The position numbers and the translations under genes were made by a program. A stretch of DNA of 64,000 nucleotides from assembly GCF_030373445.1 (NCBI RefSeq), contig NZ_JAUCYU010000016.1:1-64000 (forward strand), given 5' to 3'. Source of the stretch: Roseovarius sp. Lineage in GTDB: Bacteria; Pseudomonadota; Alphaproteobacteria; Rhodobacterales; Rhodobacteraceae. Shown here one piece after another: positions 31,977-40,063 of this stretch; position 1 is the stretch's first letter, and each line of letters starts with the position of its first letter. Below the pieces are notes generated by a model that searched no databases, had not been told where the DNA came from, and saw only the letters and a program-made list of their open reading frames with translations.

Positions 31977-32427
31977 TCTTCCAATCCTCGACCTGCTGCC
32001 GCCGGGCGGCGAAGCGTGTTGCGAAATCCTTGGCGAGATCGGCCAGCGTGATCTCTCCCATGCGCCGAAGAAGCAGCGCCTCGGCCTCGGCCAGGGTCTG
32101 GTCCAGCGCGGCATTCACCGACTGCTCGACAAGGCAGTCGGGCGTATCGTTGCGGTGGCCGATGGCGAAGAAACCCGGTTCTTCCAGCGCGACATGCAGG
32201 TCGCGCAGGGTGATCGCCGACAGGTCCGCCGCGATCCGCCAGCCCCCGGCCTGCCCGCGGTCCGACGCCACGATCCCGGCCCGGCGCAGGAACCCCATGG
32301 TGCGCCTTACCACCACCGGGTTGGTCCCGAGGCAGCGCGAAAGCTGTTCCGAGGTCATCGGCGCGTCCCGCTCGGCCATGTGCAGGAGCGCGTGGAGGAC
32401 CGAGGAAAGGCGGCTGTCCCGTTTCAT
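31966..32427 (-). CDS. Rrf2 family transcriptional regulator
   Basis: A 153-residue regulator. The winged helix is RLSSVLHALLHMAERDAPMTSEQLSRCLGTNPVVVRRTMGFLRRAGIVASDRGQAGGWRIAADLSAITLRDLHVALEEP (residues 5-83), the typical Rrf2 pattern (for example NsrR, IscR, CymR). Only two cysteines are visible (SRCLG and DCLVEQ), so a three-cysteine iron-sulfur site as in IscR is unlikely. It is upstream of, and overlaps, the TrxB-like gene. A short inverted repeat abuts its start codon and is a likely self-operator. Confidence 0.9.
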   Translation of the reverse strand: MKRDSRLSSVLHALLHMAERDAPMTSEQLSRCLGTNPVVVRRTMGFLRRAGIVASDRGQAGGWRIAADLSAITLRDLHVALEEPGFFAIGHRNDTPDCLVEQSVNAALDQTLAEAEALLLRRMGEITLADLAKDFATRFAARRQQVEDWKNGA

Positions 32428-32444
32428 GTAACTTCATATGTTAC
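32428..32444. promoter_or_regulatory. Inverted repeat at the Rrf2 gene start
   Basis: GTAAC and GTTAC flank a seven-base spacer (TTCATAT) directly before the Rrf2 start codon. The AT-rich dyad contrasts with its GC-rich surroundings and has the size of an Rrf2-family binding site. Autoregulation is inferred. Confidence 0.5.
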
Positions 32445-32590
32445 GATTCGCCCGGCACCGCAAGCCCCCACCCGATCCGCGGCAAGATACCGCCCGCGGC
32501 GACGCCCTTTCGGGCTTCCGAAAGCCGGCCGGGTTTGCTAGGCAGTCCCCACCTCCCATTCACGACACTCCAGATCGGGGCACCCCTGCC

Positions 32591-33031
32591 ATGACAGAAG
32601 CCAAGCGCATCGTCCTCTCCAGCGACCACGCCGCCATCGACCTTCGCAAGGCGATCGCCGCGCACATCACCGCCGCCGGGTGGGAGGCCGTGGATATCGG
32701 GCCGATGACGCCCGAAAGCACCCACTACCCCAAGCACGGACAGGCGGCGGCGGACAAGGTTGCCTCGGGCGATTGCGCGCTGGGCATCATCCTCTGCGGC
32801 ACCGGGCAGGGCATCATGATGGCCGCCAACAAGGTGAAGGGCATCCGCTGCGGCGTCTGCTCCGACACGTTCTCGGCCCGGATGATCCGCCAGCACAACG
32901 ATGCCAACATCCTGTCGCTCGGGGCGCGGGTTGTGGGCGAAGGGCTGGCGCTCGACATCGTCGACGCGTTCCTCGAAGCCGAGTTCGAGGGCGGCCGCCA
33001 CGCCACGCGGGTCGACATGATCGAGGGCTAA
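32591..33031 (+). CDS. rpiB: Ribose 5-phosphate isomerase B
   Basis: A 146-residue RpiB/LacAB-fold enzyme interconverting ribose 5-phosphate and ribulose 5-phosphate. SSDHAAIDLRKAI (residues 9-21) carries the phosphate-contacting Asp-His; IILCGTGQGIMMAANKVKGIRC (about 67-88) holds the active-site Cys and the anion hole; NDANILSLGARVVG is the ring-opening region. Length matches the family. It is 4 bases from the convergent amidotransferase gene. ATG at 32591 matches the family N-terminus. Confidence 0.95.
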   Translation: MTEAKRIVLSSDHAAIDLRKAIAAHITAAGWEAVDIGPMTPESTHYPKHGQAAADKVASGDCALGIILCGTGQGIMMAANKVKGIRCGVCSDTFSARMIRQHNDANILSLGARVVGEGLALDIVDAFLEAEFEGGRHATRVDMIEG

Positions 33032-33035
33032 GCCC

Positions 33036-33773
33036 TCAGCCGTAGCGCGCCACGAAATTCCGCAGGATCATCTCCGGCGCGAACACCTCAGCCGCGCGGC
33101 ACATGGCGATCAGGTCATCCGCCGTCTCGGGCGGGAAATACCCCTTGTTGCGGTAGATGCGGATGCGGGTTTCGAACCCGTCCGCATCGGCCTCGGGGTG
33201 GAACTGCGTGGCATAGACATGCGCGCCGTGGCGGACCATCTGGAAGGGGCAGGCCTCCGACCGCACGAGGTGCACACAGCCCTGCGGCAGCGCCTGCAAG
33301 GCCTCCTTGTGGCCGACGAAGGCGTCGAACGCCGTCGGCACGCCATCGAGCAGCGGGTCGTCCTTGCCCTCGGCCGTCACCTCGCAGGCCGAGGTGCCCA
33401 CCGCCTCGCCATGCGCCCGCTTGCTGACATCGCCGGCCAGGTGCTTGCCGAGAATGCCGATCCCGTAGCAGCAGCCGAGAAAGGGAAAATCGCGCGCCGT
33501 GATCTCGGGCATCAGCGACAGAACCTGCCGTTCGATCCGCGCCTCGGCCTCGGTCTTCTCCTCTGGCGCGTCGCTGACACAGCCGGGACCGCCGCCCACG
33601 ATCACCCCGGAAAACGCGTCAAGCCGCAGATCGCCGGGCAGATCCTCGCGGTCCAGCCGCACCCGCCGCGCCTGCCCCTCCTCCAGCCCGCCCTTGCGCA
33701 GGATCGCCGCGAACTCGTCGTCGGAGGCCTCCTGTTCGGGGCGCAGTTGCAGGATAAGAAAGGGCTTGGGCAT
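33036..33773 (-). CDS. Class I glutamine amidotransferase (GMP synthase glutaminase-like)
   Basis: A 245-residue free-standing glutaminase. The GGGPGCVSD loop, the nucleophile in PFLGCCYGIGILGKHLAG (about residue 105) and the His-Glu pair in ATQFHPEADADGF give the full triad. The domain alone, without a synthetase part, is typical of a group often named GMP synthase-like; its acceptor is not known. It may deaminate gamma-glutamyl compounds, such as polyamine or methylamine derivatives, but that is only a possibility. No partner synthetase gene is next to it. Confidence 0.85.
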   Translation of the reverse strand: MPKPFLILQLRPEQEASDDEFAAILRKGGLEEGQARRVRLDREDLPGDLRLDAFSGVIVGGGPGCVSDAPEEKTEAEARIERQVLSLMPEITARDFPFLGCCYGIGILGKHLAGDVSKRAHGEAVGTSACEVTAEGKDDPLLDGVPTAFDAFVGHKEALQALPQGCVHLVRSEACPFQMVRHGAHVYATQFHPEADADGFETRIRIYRNKGYFPPETADDLIAMCRAAEVFAPEMILRNFVARYG

Positions 33774-33903
33774 GGTGGAACGATCCCGCTGGAAACCTCC
33801 CTCTGACTGGCCGCTTTCCCGCCCCCCGTCAAGGCGGCGCGCTTGACCCTGCCGGGCAAAGGACTACCCTGCGCCCGATTTGACCCAAGCGGGAGGACAC
33901 GCC

Positions 33904-34146
33904 ATGACCCAACGCCTGCACCTCGTTTTCGGCGGCGAGCTGGAAGACCCCTCGCGCAATGTCTTCAAGAATGTCGACGACCTGCATATCGTCGGCATCT
34001 TCCCCGATTACGAGAGCGCCTACAACGCGTGGAAATCCGAGGCGCACCGCACCGTCGACAACGCGCATATGCGCTACTACATCGCCCACCTGCACCGCCT
34101 GCGCGACGAGGAAACCCCGGCCTCGTCGACCGAGGAACTGGGCTGA
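33904..34146 (+). CDS. DUF4170 protein
   Basis: An 80-residue protein with DUF4170: LHLVFGGELEDPSRNVFKNVDDLHIVGIFPDYESAYNAWKSEAHRTVDNAHMRYYIAHLHRL. No signal peptide or membrane segment. GGGAGGA precedes the ATG at 33904. Its stop is 6 bases before the waaA-like gene, so it belongs to the lipid A/Kdo operon, a place it keeps in many alphaproteobacteria. Its function is unknown; a role with inner-core synthesis is an inference from position. Confidence 0.85.
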   Translation: MTQRLHLVFGGELEDPSRNVFKNVDDLHIVGIFPDYESAYNAWKSEAHRTVDNAHMRYYIAHLHRLRDEETPASSTEELG

Positions 34147-34152
34147 CCGGCC

Positions 34153-35358
34153 GTGGACGGGCGCAAACCGGCAACAGACACCCCCACCCCGCCGGGCGCG
34201 GGCAAGGTCTCCGCCCCGGCCTCGCGGCCCGAGGGCGAGGTCGTCTGGTGCCATGCCACCACCCGCACCCATTCCGACGTGGCGCTGCACCTCGCCGACC
34301 GGCTGGCCCATGCCCGGCCCGACATCCACGTGCTGCTGACAGGCGCACCCGACATCCTTCCCGACGAGCCCGGCAGCGTCTACGTCCATCCCATCCCGGC
34401 CGACAGCTCGGGCCCGGCGCAGGCCTTCGTGAACCACTGGCGCCCCGATATCTGCGTCTGGACGGCCGGCGACCTGAGACCGGCGATCCTGGCCGCCGCG
34501 CACCGGACGGGCATTCCGCTCTACCTCGTCGATGCGGACGAATCGCGGCTGACACAGCCGGGCTGGCGCCTGTTGCCCAATTCCAGCCGGGGCGCGTTGC
34601 GGCGGTTCTCGTTCATCATGGCCCGCTCGCCGGGCACCGAGACTTTCCTCCGCCGCCGTGTCGGGCTGCGCGATGCCACCATCCGCGTGACGGGCGCGCT
34701 GCGCGAGGAATCGAAGCCGCTTCCGTATAACGAAAGCGACCACGAAGAGCTGACGGGCCTCCTGCGCGGGCGGCCGATCTGGCTGGCGGCCCGGCTGCAT
34801 GTCGACGAACTGGCCACCGTGCTCGAGGCGAACGAGGCGGTCATCGGCATGTCGCACCGCGTGCTTCTGGTGATCGCCCCCGCCGAGCCGGAAAACAGCG
34901 CCCCGTATCACGCAGCGCTGAAGGCCAGCGGGATGCGGTATATCACGTGGTCCGACGGCGCCCTGCCCGACGAAACGACGCAGGTGATCCTCGCCGACAC
35001 GCGGGGCGAGCTGGGGCTGTGGTACCGGATCTCGCCGATTTGCTTCATGGGCTCGTCGCTCATCGCCGGCGCCCATGGCAGCGATCCGAACGAGCCGGCG
35101 GCGCATGGCTCGGCCATCCTCTACGGGCCCAATATCCGCACCTACCTCGCCGCCTATTCCCGCTTTGCCGAGGCCGGCGCGGCCCGCATCGTGCGCGACG
35201 CGCATACGCTCGCCGAGGCGGTACAGCGGATCATCCCGCCCGACCAGTCGGCGGCCATGGCCCACGCGGCATGGGACGTGGCCACCCAGAGCGCGGCGGT
35301 GATGGATCAGCTTGTCGACGCCATCCTCCTCGCCCTAGACGAACGCACGGTGGCCTGA
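34153..35358 (+). CDS. 3-deoxy-D-manno-octulosonic acid (Kdo) transferase-like protein
   Basis: A 401-residue GT30-like glycosyltransferase with GTG start. The C-terminal CMP-sugar-binding part is clear: GELGLWYRISPICFMGSSL and the AHGSDPNEPAAHGSAILYGPNI stretch (about residues 285-325), as in WaaA. The N-terminal half, VVWCHATTRTHSDVALHLADRL, aligns with the WaaA start, but the position of the catalytic Glu (WIHAVSVGE in WaaA) seems to hold another residue. It lies between DUF4170 and lpxK, with a 1-base overlap to lpxK, the position of the true Kdo transferase. It may be a variant enzyme or have a different acceptor; whether a second, full waaA exists outside the window cannot be seen. Confidence 0.75.
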   Translation: MDGRKPATDTPTPPGAGKVSAPASRPEGEVVWCHATTRTHSDVALHLADRLAHARPDIHVLLTGAPDILPDEPGSVYVHPIPADSSGPAQAFVNHWRPDICVWTAGDLRPAILAAAHRTGIPLYLVDADESRLTQPGWRLLPNSSRGALRRFSFIMARSPGTETFLRRRVGLRDATIRVTGALREESKPLPYNESDHEELTGLLRGRPIWLAARLHVDELATVLEANEAVIGMSHRVLLVIAPAEPENSAPYHAALKASGMRYITWSDGALPDETTQVILADTRGELGLWYRISPICFMGSSLIAGAHGSDPNEPAAHGSAILYGPNIRTYLAAYSRFAEAGAARIVRDAHTLAEAVQRIIPPDQSAAMAHAAWDVATQSAAVMDQLVDAILLALDERTVA

Positions 35359-36347
35359 TGCGCGCGCCCGCCTTCTGGGACAGGCCGCCCGTGGCGCCGG
35401 GCCTTGCGGCGCGGCTGCTGTCGCCCCTCGGCGCGCTCTACGCGCGGGCCACGGCGCGGCGGCTGGCCGGAGCCGAGGGTATCCGGCCCGGCGTGCCGGT
35501 GATCTGCGTCGGCAACCTGAACGCCGGGGGCACCGGCAAGACTCCGACCGTCATCGCGCTGGTACAGCGGCTGCAGGCCAAGGGGCTGAAGCCCATCGTC
35601 GTCTCGCGCGGCTATGGCGGCACGCTGACCGGCCCGGTCGAGGTTGACCCGAAACGTCACGGCTATGCCGAGGTCGGCGACGAACCGCTCCTGATCGCCG
35701 CCTTCACCCCCGTCTGGATCGGCCGCGACCGGGCGGCAGCGGCGCGGGCGGCGGCACAGGCCGGGGCCGACGTGATCGTGATGGATGACGGGTTCCAGAA
35801 CCCCTCGGTGGCCAAGGACCTCTCGCTCGTGGTGGTCGACGCCGCCCGTGGCTTCGGCAACGGGCTCTGCATACCGGCGGGCCCCCTGCGCGAACCGGTG
35901 GCAACCGGCCTCTCCCGCGCCGACCTGCTGCTCAGCATCGGGCCCGCAGACGCACAGGCGGCCTTCCGCGAAACATGGGGCCCCTCCCTCACCGTTCCTG
36001 CCCTGACCGGCCACCTCGCCCCGCTGCAGACCGGCATGGACTGGTCCGGCACCCGCTTCCTCGCCTTCGCCGGCATCGGCCACCCCGAGAAGTTCTTCGC
36101 CACCCTCCGCGCGCAGGGCGCCGAACTGTCCCGCGCCGAGGCGCTGGAGGATCACCAGCCGCTGACACAGGCCCTGATGACCCGGCTCGAGGCCGAGGCC
36201 AAGCTGCTGAACGCCCAGCTCGTCACGACAGAGAAAGACGCCGTCCGCCTGCCCCAGTCGTTCCGTCAGAAGGTCCTGACCCTGCCGGTAAGGCTGGAGG
36301 TGGAAGATTGGTCGGCTTTTGATACAGCGTTGAACATGCTGCCGTAG
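35358..36347 (+). CDS. lpxK: Tetraacyldisaccharide 4'-kinase
   Basis: A 329-residue kinase phosphorylating the 4'-position of the lipid A precursor at the inner membrane. The P-loop is VGNLNAGGTGKTPTVIALVQR (about residues 51-71); SRGYGG, DVIVMDDGFQNPSVAKDLSLVVVDA and VTTEKDAVRLP (with the catalytic Asp and ligands) are all present. The start codon shares a base with the upstream stop (TGATG). Notable: its TAG stop is supplied by the first unit of an intergenic repeat that begins at 36344, so the repeat has abutted or replaced the original end. Confidence 0.95.
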   Translation: MRAPAFWDRPPVAPGLAARLLSPLGALYARATARRLAGAEGIRPGVPVICVGNLNAGGTGKTPTVIALVQRLQAKGLKPIVVSRGYGGTLTGPVEVDPKRHGYAEVGDEPLLIAAFTPVWIGRDRAAAARAAAQAGADVIVMDDGFQNPSVAKDLSLVVVDAARGFGNGLCIPAGPLREPVATGLSRADLLLSIGPADAQAAFRETWGPSLTVPALTGHLAPLQTGMDWSGTRFLAFAGIGHPEKFFATLRAQGAELSRAEALEDHQPLTQALMTRLEAEAKLLNAQLVTTEKDAVRLPQSFRQKVLTLPVRLEVEDWSAFDTALNMLP

Positions 36348-36400
36348 GGTGGGTGAAACCCACCGCTCTCTTCCCAAAGGTGGGTTGGCACCCACCCTAC
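36344..36400. repeat. Palindromic intergenic repeat pair after lpxK
   Basis: A forward unit GTAGGGTGGGTGAAACCCAC (36344-36364) and its inverted partner (36379-36400) lie 14 bases apart, forming a stem-loop of about 20-base arms. Each unit is itself a near-palindrome. Further copies are at 36424, 55370 and 55477. The lpxK stop TAG is inside the first unit. The family looks like a dispersed REP-like element; the function could be transcription ending or mRNA protection. Confidence 0.7.
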
Positions 36401-36423
36401 TTCACGTTGCCCGCCACCGTCGC

Positions 36424-36444
36424 GTAGGGTGGGTGAAACCCACC
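36424..36444 (+). repeat. Third unit of the GTAGGGTGGGT intergenic repeat
   Basis: A unit identical to the one at 36344 (GTAGGGTGGGTGAAACCCAC plus one C), 23 bases after the first pair and 13 bases before the CoA-transferase stop at 36458. Half of the region between the convergent lpxK and CoA-transferase genes is made of these units. Confidence 0.7.
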
Positions 36445-36457
36445 ATCGCCCCGAATC

Positions 36458-37573
36458 TCACCCGTCCTCGCCAAGCTTCGGCGAAGGCCGCTCCAGCGCC
36501 AGCTCCGCATCCGAGAACCGGAACGGCCCCCGCACGCCCGGCACGCCGTCAAGCTCCACCCGCATCCCGCGCGCTTTCACCTGCGGATCCTCGAACACCT
36601 CCGACAGGTCATTGATCGGCCCGGCGGGAATGCCCTCGGCCTCGCAGGCGGCCAGCAGGTCGGCCTTGGAAAACGTCACCGTCCGCGCCGTCAGCGCCGC
36701 GATCAGCGCCTCGCGATTCGCCACCCGGTCGGCATTGCGCAGGTAGTCCGGCGCTTCCGCCAGGTCGTCGCAGCCCAGCACCCGGCACAGCCGCTGGTAC
36801 TGCGCATCGTTGCCGGTGGCGATGATAATATAGCCGTCTGCGCAATCGAACACCTGGTAGGGCGCGAGGTTGGGGTGATAGTTCCCCGTCCGCCCCGGCG
36901 GCGTGCCGGTGGCGAGGTAGTTCATCGCCTGGTTCGCCGTCGCCGCCACCGCACAGTCGAGCAGCGCCATGTCGATATGCTGGCCCTTTCCCGTCCGCTC
37001 GCGCTGGTGCAGCGCGGCCAGGATACCGGCCACGGAATAAAGCCCGGTGAACAGGTCTGTCACCGCCACGCCCGCGCGCTGGGGCTGGCCGTCGGGGTCG
37101 CCGGTGATCGACATGAAACCGGACATGCCCTGGATGATGTAGTCATACCCGGCCCGGTGCGCATAAGGTCCATCCTGCCCGAACCCGGTGATCGAGCAAT
37201 AGATCAGCCCCGAGTTCAGCTCCGACAGGCTGGCATAATCCAGCCCGTACTTGGCCAGACCACCCACCTTGAAATTCTCGATCAGGATATCGGCCTCCGC
37301 CACCAGCTCCCGCACCCGGGCCTGGCCCTCTTCGGTGCGGAAATCGACGGCAACACTGGCCTTGCCCCGGTTGCAGGAATGGAAATAGGCGGCCGTCCGG
37401 TCCTCGCCCCGCTCGATGAAGGGCGGGCCCCACGCGCGGGTATCGTCGCCCGCGGGGCTTTCCACCTTGATCACCTCGGCGCCCAGGTCGGCGAGCGTCT
37501 GCCCGGCCCACGGCCCGGCAAGGATCCGGGCCAGTTCGACGACCTTCAGCCCGGCCAGCGGTGCTGCCTTCAT
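36458..37573 (-). CDS. Class III CoA-transferase (CaiB/BaiF family)
   Basis: A 371-residue family III CoA-transferase. The N-terminus LKVVELARILAGPWAGQTLADLGAEVIKVESPAGDDTRAWGPPF (residues 9-52) is the Rossmann/CoA-binding signature; catalytic Asp is likely D144 in AGYDYIIQGMSGFMSITG. RTGNYHPNLAPYQVF and YIIIATGNDAQYQRL are the domain 2 signatures. It moves CoA between carboxylic acids; acids such as formate/oxalate, carnitine or a short dicarboxylate cannot be told apart. Its start overlaps the DsbA-like stop by ATGA (37570-37573), so it is cotranslated with that unrelated gene. Confidence 0.85.
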   Translation of the reverse strand: MKAAPLAGLKVVELARILAGPWAGQTLADLGAEVIKVESPAGDDTRAWGPPFIERGEDRTAAYFHSCNRGKASVAVDFRTEEGQARVRELVAEADILIENFKVGGLAKYGLDYASLSELNSGLIYCSITGFGQDGPYAHRAGYDYIIQGMSGFMSITGDPDGQPQRAGVAVTDLFTGLYSVAGILAALHQRERTGKGQHIDMALLDCAVAATANQAMNYLATGTPPGRTGNYHPNLAPYQVFDCADGYIIIATGNDAQYQRLCRVLGCDDLAEAPDYLRNADRVANREALIAALTARTVTFSKADLLAACEAEGIPAGPINDLSEVFEDPQVKARGMRVELDGVPGVRGPFRFSDAELALERPSPKLGEDG

Positions 37574-38361
37574 TCGCCGAGCGCCTCGTCCAGTACCTCT
37601 TTCAGCTCGTCATAGGACATGTTCGAATGCTGCTCGCCGTTGATCATCAGCGTCGGGGTCGAGCTGATGTCGTCTTCCTCGGCATTCTCCTGGTACCAGG
37701 CGACCAGCGTCTTGGCCTTCTGGTTGTCGGTCAGGCAGGCCTCGAGCTGGTCATCCTCCAGACCGGCCACCTTGCCGATCTTGCGCAGCCGGTCGGCGAT
37801 GGCGACCGGGTCCTGACCGTTGCCGATCCAGTCACGCTGCTGCTTGTAGAGCATGTCGGCGATGCCGAAGAACCGTTCCTCCCCGCCGCAGCGCGCGACC
37901 ATCCCGGCCCACAGGCCGTAGCGGTCGAAATAGACATCGCGGTAGATGAAGTTGATCTTGTCGGTGTCGATGTAATCCGCCTTCAGCTGCTTGAACTGGT
38001 TCTGGTGGAAATTGGCACAATGCGGGCAGGTGAACGACGCGTATTCGATCATCGTGACGTCGGCGTCGGGGTTGCCCAGCGACATCTCGACGATGGTGGA
38101 GGTGTCGATCTCTTCCTCGGCCCCCTCGTCGGTGGCGGCGCCGTCTTCGGCCTCGGCGGCCTCTTCGGTCGCGGCCCCGTCTTCCGTTTCGGCCGCCTCT
38201 TCCGTCTCGGCGCCGTCGGTCGCTTCGGCATCGGTCTGCTGCGCGTTGACGGCGGCAAAGGGCAGGTCGCTCTGCGCCGGGGTCGGCTGCGAGTTCAGCC
38301 ACCACGCCAGGCCGGCAACAAGGGCAAGGGCCACGGCCCCGGGGATGATCATGCGGTTCAT
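37570..38361 (-). CDS. DsbA family thiol-disulfide protein with acidic linker
   Basis: A 263-residue DsbA-like protein. One N-terminal membrane or signal segment (MIIPGAVALALVAGLAWWL) is followed by an acidic repetitive linker (residues 43-87, runs of Glu, Ala, Asp, Thr) and the thioredoxin fold with the CPHC active site at about residues 112-115 (YASFTCPHCANFH). Later EGPATE-free parts include the YKQQRDWIGNGQDPVAIADRL and TPTLMINGEQHS segments with the cis-Pro. It acts in the periplasm, forming or shuffling disulfides or serving another redox need. The acidic linker is unlike ordinary DsbA and may span to a partner. AAGGA precedes the start at 38361. Confidence 0.85.
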   Translation of the reverse strand: MNRMIIPGAVALALVAGLAWWLNSQPTPAQSDLPFAAVNAQQTDAEATDGAETEEAAETEDGAATEEAAEAEDGAATDEGAEEEIDTSTIVEMSLGNPDADVTMIEYASFTCPHCANFHQNQFKQLKADYIDTDKINFIYRDVYFDRYGLWAGMVARCGGEERFFGIADMLYKQQRDWIGNGQDPVAIADRLRKIGKVAGLEDDQLEACLTDNQKAKTLVAWYQENAEEDDISSTPTLMINGEQHSNMSYDELKEVLDEALGE

Positions 38362-38377
38362 CGCGGAATTCCTTCGG

Positions 38378-38887
38378 TCAGGGTTTGCGTCTGGATAGAA
38401 CGTTCCGGCCCAGGGCTTCAAGGGCCTGCCTCAGCCCCTCGTCATGGACCGTTGCGGCGATCTCGGCGGCGTGCCGGCCGGCCTCGGGGTCGGGCGCGGC
38501 CGGCGGGGCCTGTTTGGGCCGTGTCTCGAACGCGACCTGCCCCTCGGCAAAGCCGGTGGGGGCGGTCTGGGTGATGCGGATGCGGGCGATGGCGTTATAG
38601 CCATAGGCCGCGTTCACCCGCTCGCGCAGGGTTTCCTTCTGCATTTCCAGCATCGGGGCCTGCGCGCCGGTGGTCAGCACCGACAGGGTTGCGCCGAAGC
38701 CCTGCCGGCCATAACTGACCTCGACGGGGCGGGCGATGGCAGCGATCTCGTCGCCGACGATCTCGGCCCAATGGGTCAGCACGCGGCTCACGGCAAAGCC
38801 CCGCGTCTCGGACGCCTTGCGGATTTGCGGCCCCAGCAGGGTCGCACCGCGCTTGAAACCGAATGTTGTGCCCTTGTGGGCGGGCAT
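38378..38887 (-). CDS. DciA-like DUF721 protein
   Basis: A 169-residue protein with a DUF721/DciA domain (about residues 20-95: ISEIRKASETRGFAVSRVLTHWAEIVGDEIAAIARPVEVS is the helical part, followed by GFGATLSVLTTGAQAPMLEMQKETLRERVNAAYGYNAIARIRI). The C-terminal tail is proline- and alanine-rich, then helical. DciA proteins bind DnaB and help load the replicative helicase in bacteria that lack DnaC; this alphaproteobacterial version is similar. It is 17 bases upstream of the DsbA-like gene on the same strand and divergent from mutY. Confidence 0.8.
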   Translation of the reverse strand: MPAHKGTTFGFKRGATLLGPQIRKASETRGFAVSRVLTHWAEIVGDEIAAIARPVEVSYGRQGFGATLSVLTTGAQAPMLEMQKETLRERVNAAYGYNAIARIRITQTAPTGFAEGQVAFETRPKQAPPAAPDPEAGRHAAEIAATVHDEGLRQALEALGRNVLSRRKP

Positions 38888-38970
38888 GGCTGACCTCCCG
38901 GCGCTTCTGCCCTAACTTAGGCCAAGTGGCGGGCGATGACAGCCCCCGAGATGAGGGAGAGGCATAACAG

Positions 38971-40029
38971 ATGCGTGACGGGCAGGTTCAGGAACTCCTC
39001 GACTGGTACGACCGGCATGCCCGCGACCTGCCATGGCGCGTGGGGCCTTCGGCGCGGGCGGCGGGCGTGCGGCCCGATCCCTACCGCGTGTGGCTGTCCG
39101 AGGTGATGCTGCAACAGACCACCGTCGCCGCCGTGAAGGCCTATTTCGAACGTTTCACCACGCTCTGGCCCACGGTGACAGACCTCGCCCGCGCCGAGGA
39201 TGGCGTGGTGATGGGCGAATGGGCGGGGCTTGGCTATTACGCCCGCGCTCGCAACCTTTTGAAATGCGCCCGTGTCGTCGCGGAGGAGCATGACGGCCGC
39301 TTCCCCGATACGCGCGAGGGGCTGCTGGCCCTTCCAGGAATCGGCCCTTATACCGCCGCCGCGATCTCGGCCATCGCCTACGACGCGCCGGAGGTGGTGG
39401 TCGATGGCAATGTCGAGCGGGTGATGGCCCGGCTTTTCGACATCCGCACCCCCCTGCCCGCCGCCAAGCCCGAGATGACGGCGGCCGCCGCCCGGATGAC
39501 CCCGAATGAGCGCCCCGGCTGCTACGCCCAGGCCGTCATGGACCTCGGCGCCACCATCTGCACGCCGCGCTCCCCCGCCTGCGGCATCTGCCCCTGGCGC
39601 GAGCCTTGCCTCGCCCGCAGGGCCGGCGTGCAAGCCGACCTACCCGTAAAGGCGCCGAAAAAGACCAAGCCCACCCGCTTCGGCTATGCCTATGTCGCCC
39701 GCCGCACCGATGGCGCATGGCTGCTGGAACGCCGGCCCGACAGCGGGCTTCTGGGCGGGATGCTGGGCTGGCCCGGCAGCGATTGGAACGAAGACCCACG
39801 GCCCGCCCCGCCGGTCGAGGCCAACTGGCACCGCCTCCCCGAGGAAGCCCGCCACACCTTCACCCATTTCCACCTGCGCCTGAAGATCGACGTGGCGCTC
39901 GTCCCAACTGAGACCCAACCGGCGCGCGGCAGCTTTCTACTGCCGAGGGATTTCAGCCCCGCCTCGTTACCCACCGTCATGCGAAAGGTTTTTGACTTGG
40001 CTCATGGAAGCTTCGAAAATGCCCGCTAG
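38971..40029 (+). CDS. mutY: A/G-specific adenine DNA glycosylase
   Basis: A 352-residue repair glycosylase removing adenine opposite 8-oxoguanine. The helix-hairpin-helix is LLALPGIGPYTAAAISAIAYD (about residues 113-133), with catalytic Asp in VVVDGNVERVMARLF. The iron-sulfur ligands are a C-X6-C-X2-C-X5-C set in CTPRSPACGICPWREPC (about 191-207). A C-terminal NUDIX-like domain (YVARRTDGAWLLERRPDSGLLGGMLGWPGS and FTHFHLRLKI) recognises 8-oxoG. The ATG at 38971 follows GGGAGAGGC. It is the sole gene on its strand between the DciA-like gene and alkB. Confidence 0.95.
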   Translation: MRDGQVQELLDWYDRHARDLPWRVGPSARAAGVRPDPYRVWLSEVMLQQTTVAAVKAYFERFTTLWPTVTDLARAEDGVVMGEWAGLGYYARARNLLKCARVVAEEHDGRFPDTREGLLALPGIGPYTAAAISAIAYDAPEVVVDGNVERVMARLFDIRTPLPAAKPEMTAAAARMTPNERPGCYAQAVMDLGATICTPRSPACGICPWREPCLARRAGVQADLPVKAPKKTKPTRFGYAYVARRTDGAWLLERRPDSGLLGGMLGWPGSDWNEDPRPAPPVEANWHRLPEEARHTFTHFHLRLKIDVALVPTETQPARGSFLLPRDFSPASLPTVMRKVFDLAHGSFENAR

Positions 40030-40063
40030 ACTGACCGCGGGGCAAGAACCGAGGAGCCACGCC

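Noticed and set aside
36344..36444. Repeat units after lpxK as a CRISPR array
   Set aside because: Units are palindromic, in both directions, with unequal gaps and no cas genes nearby.
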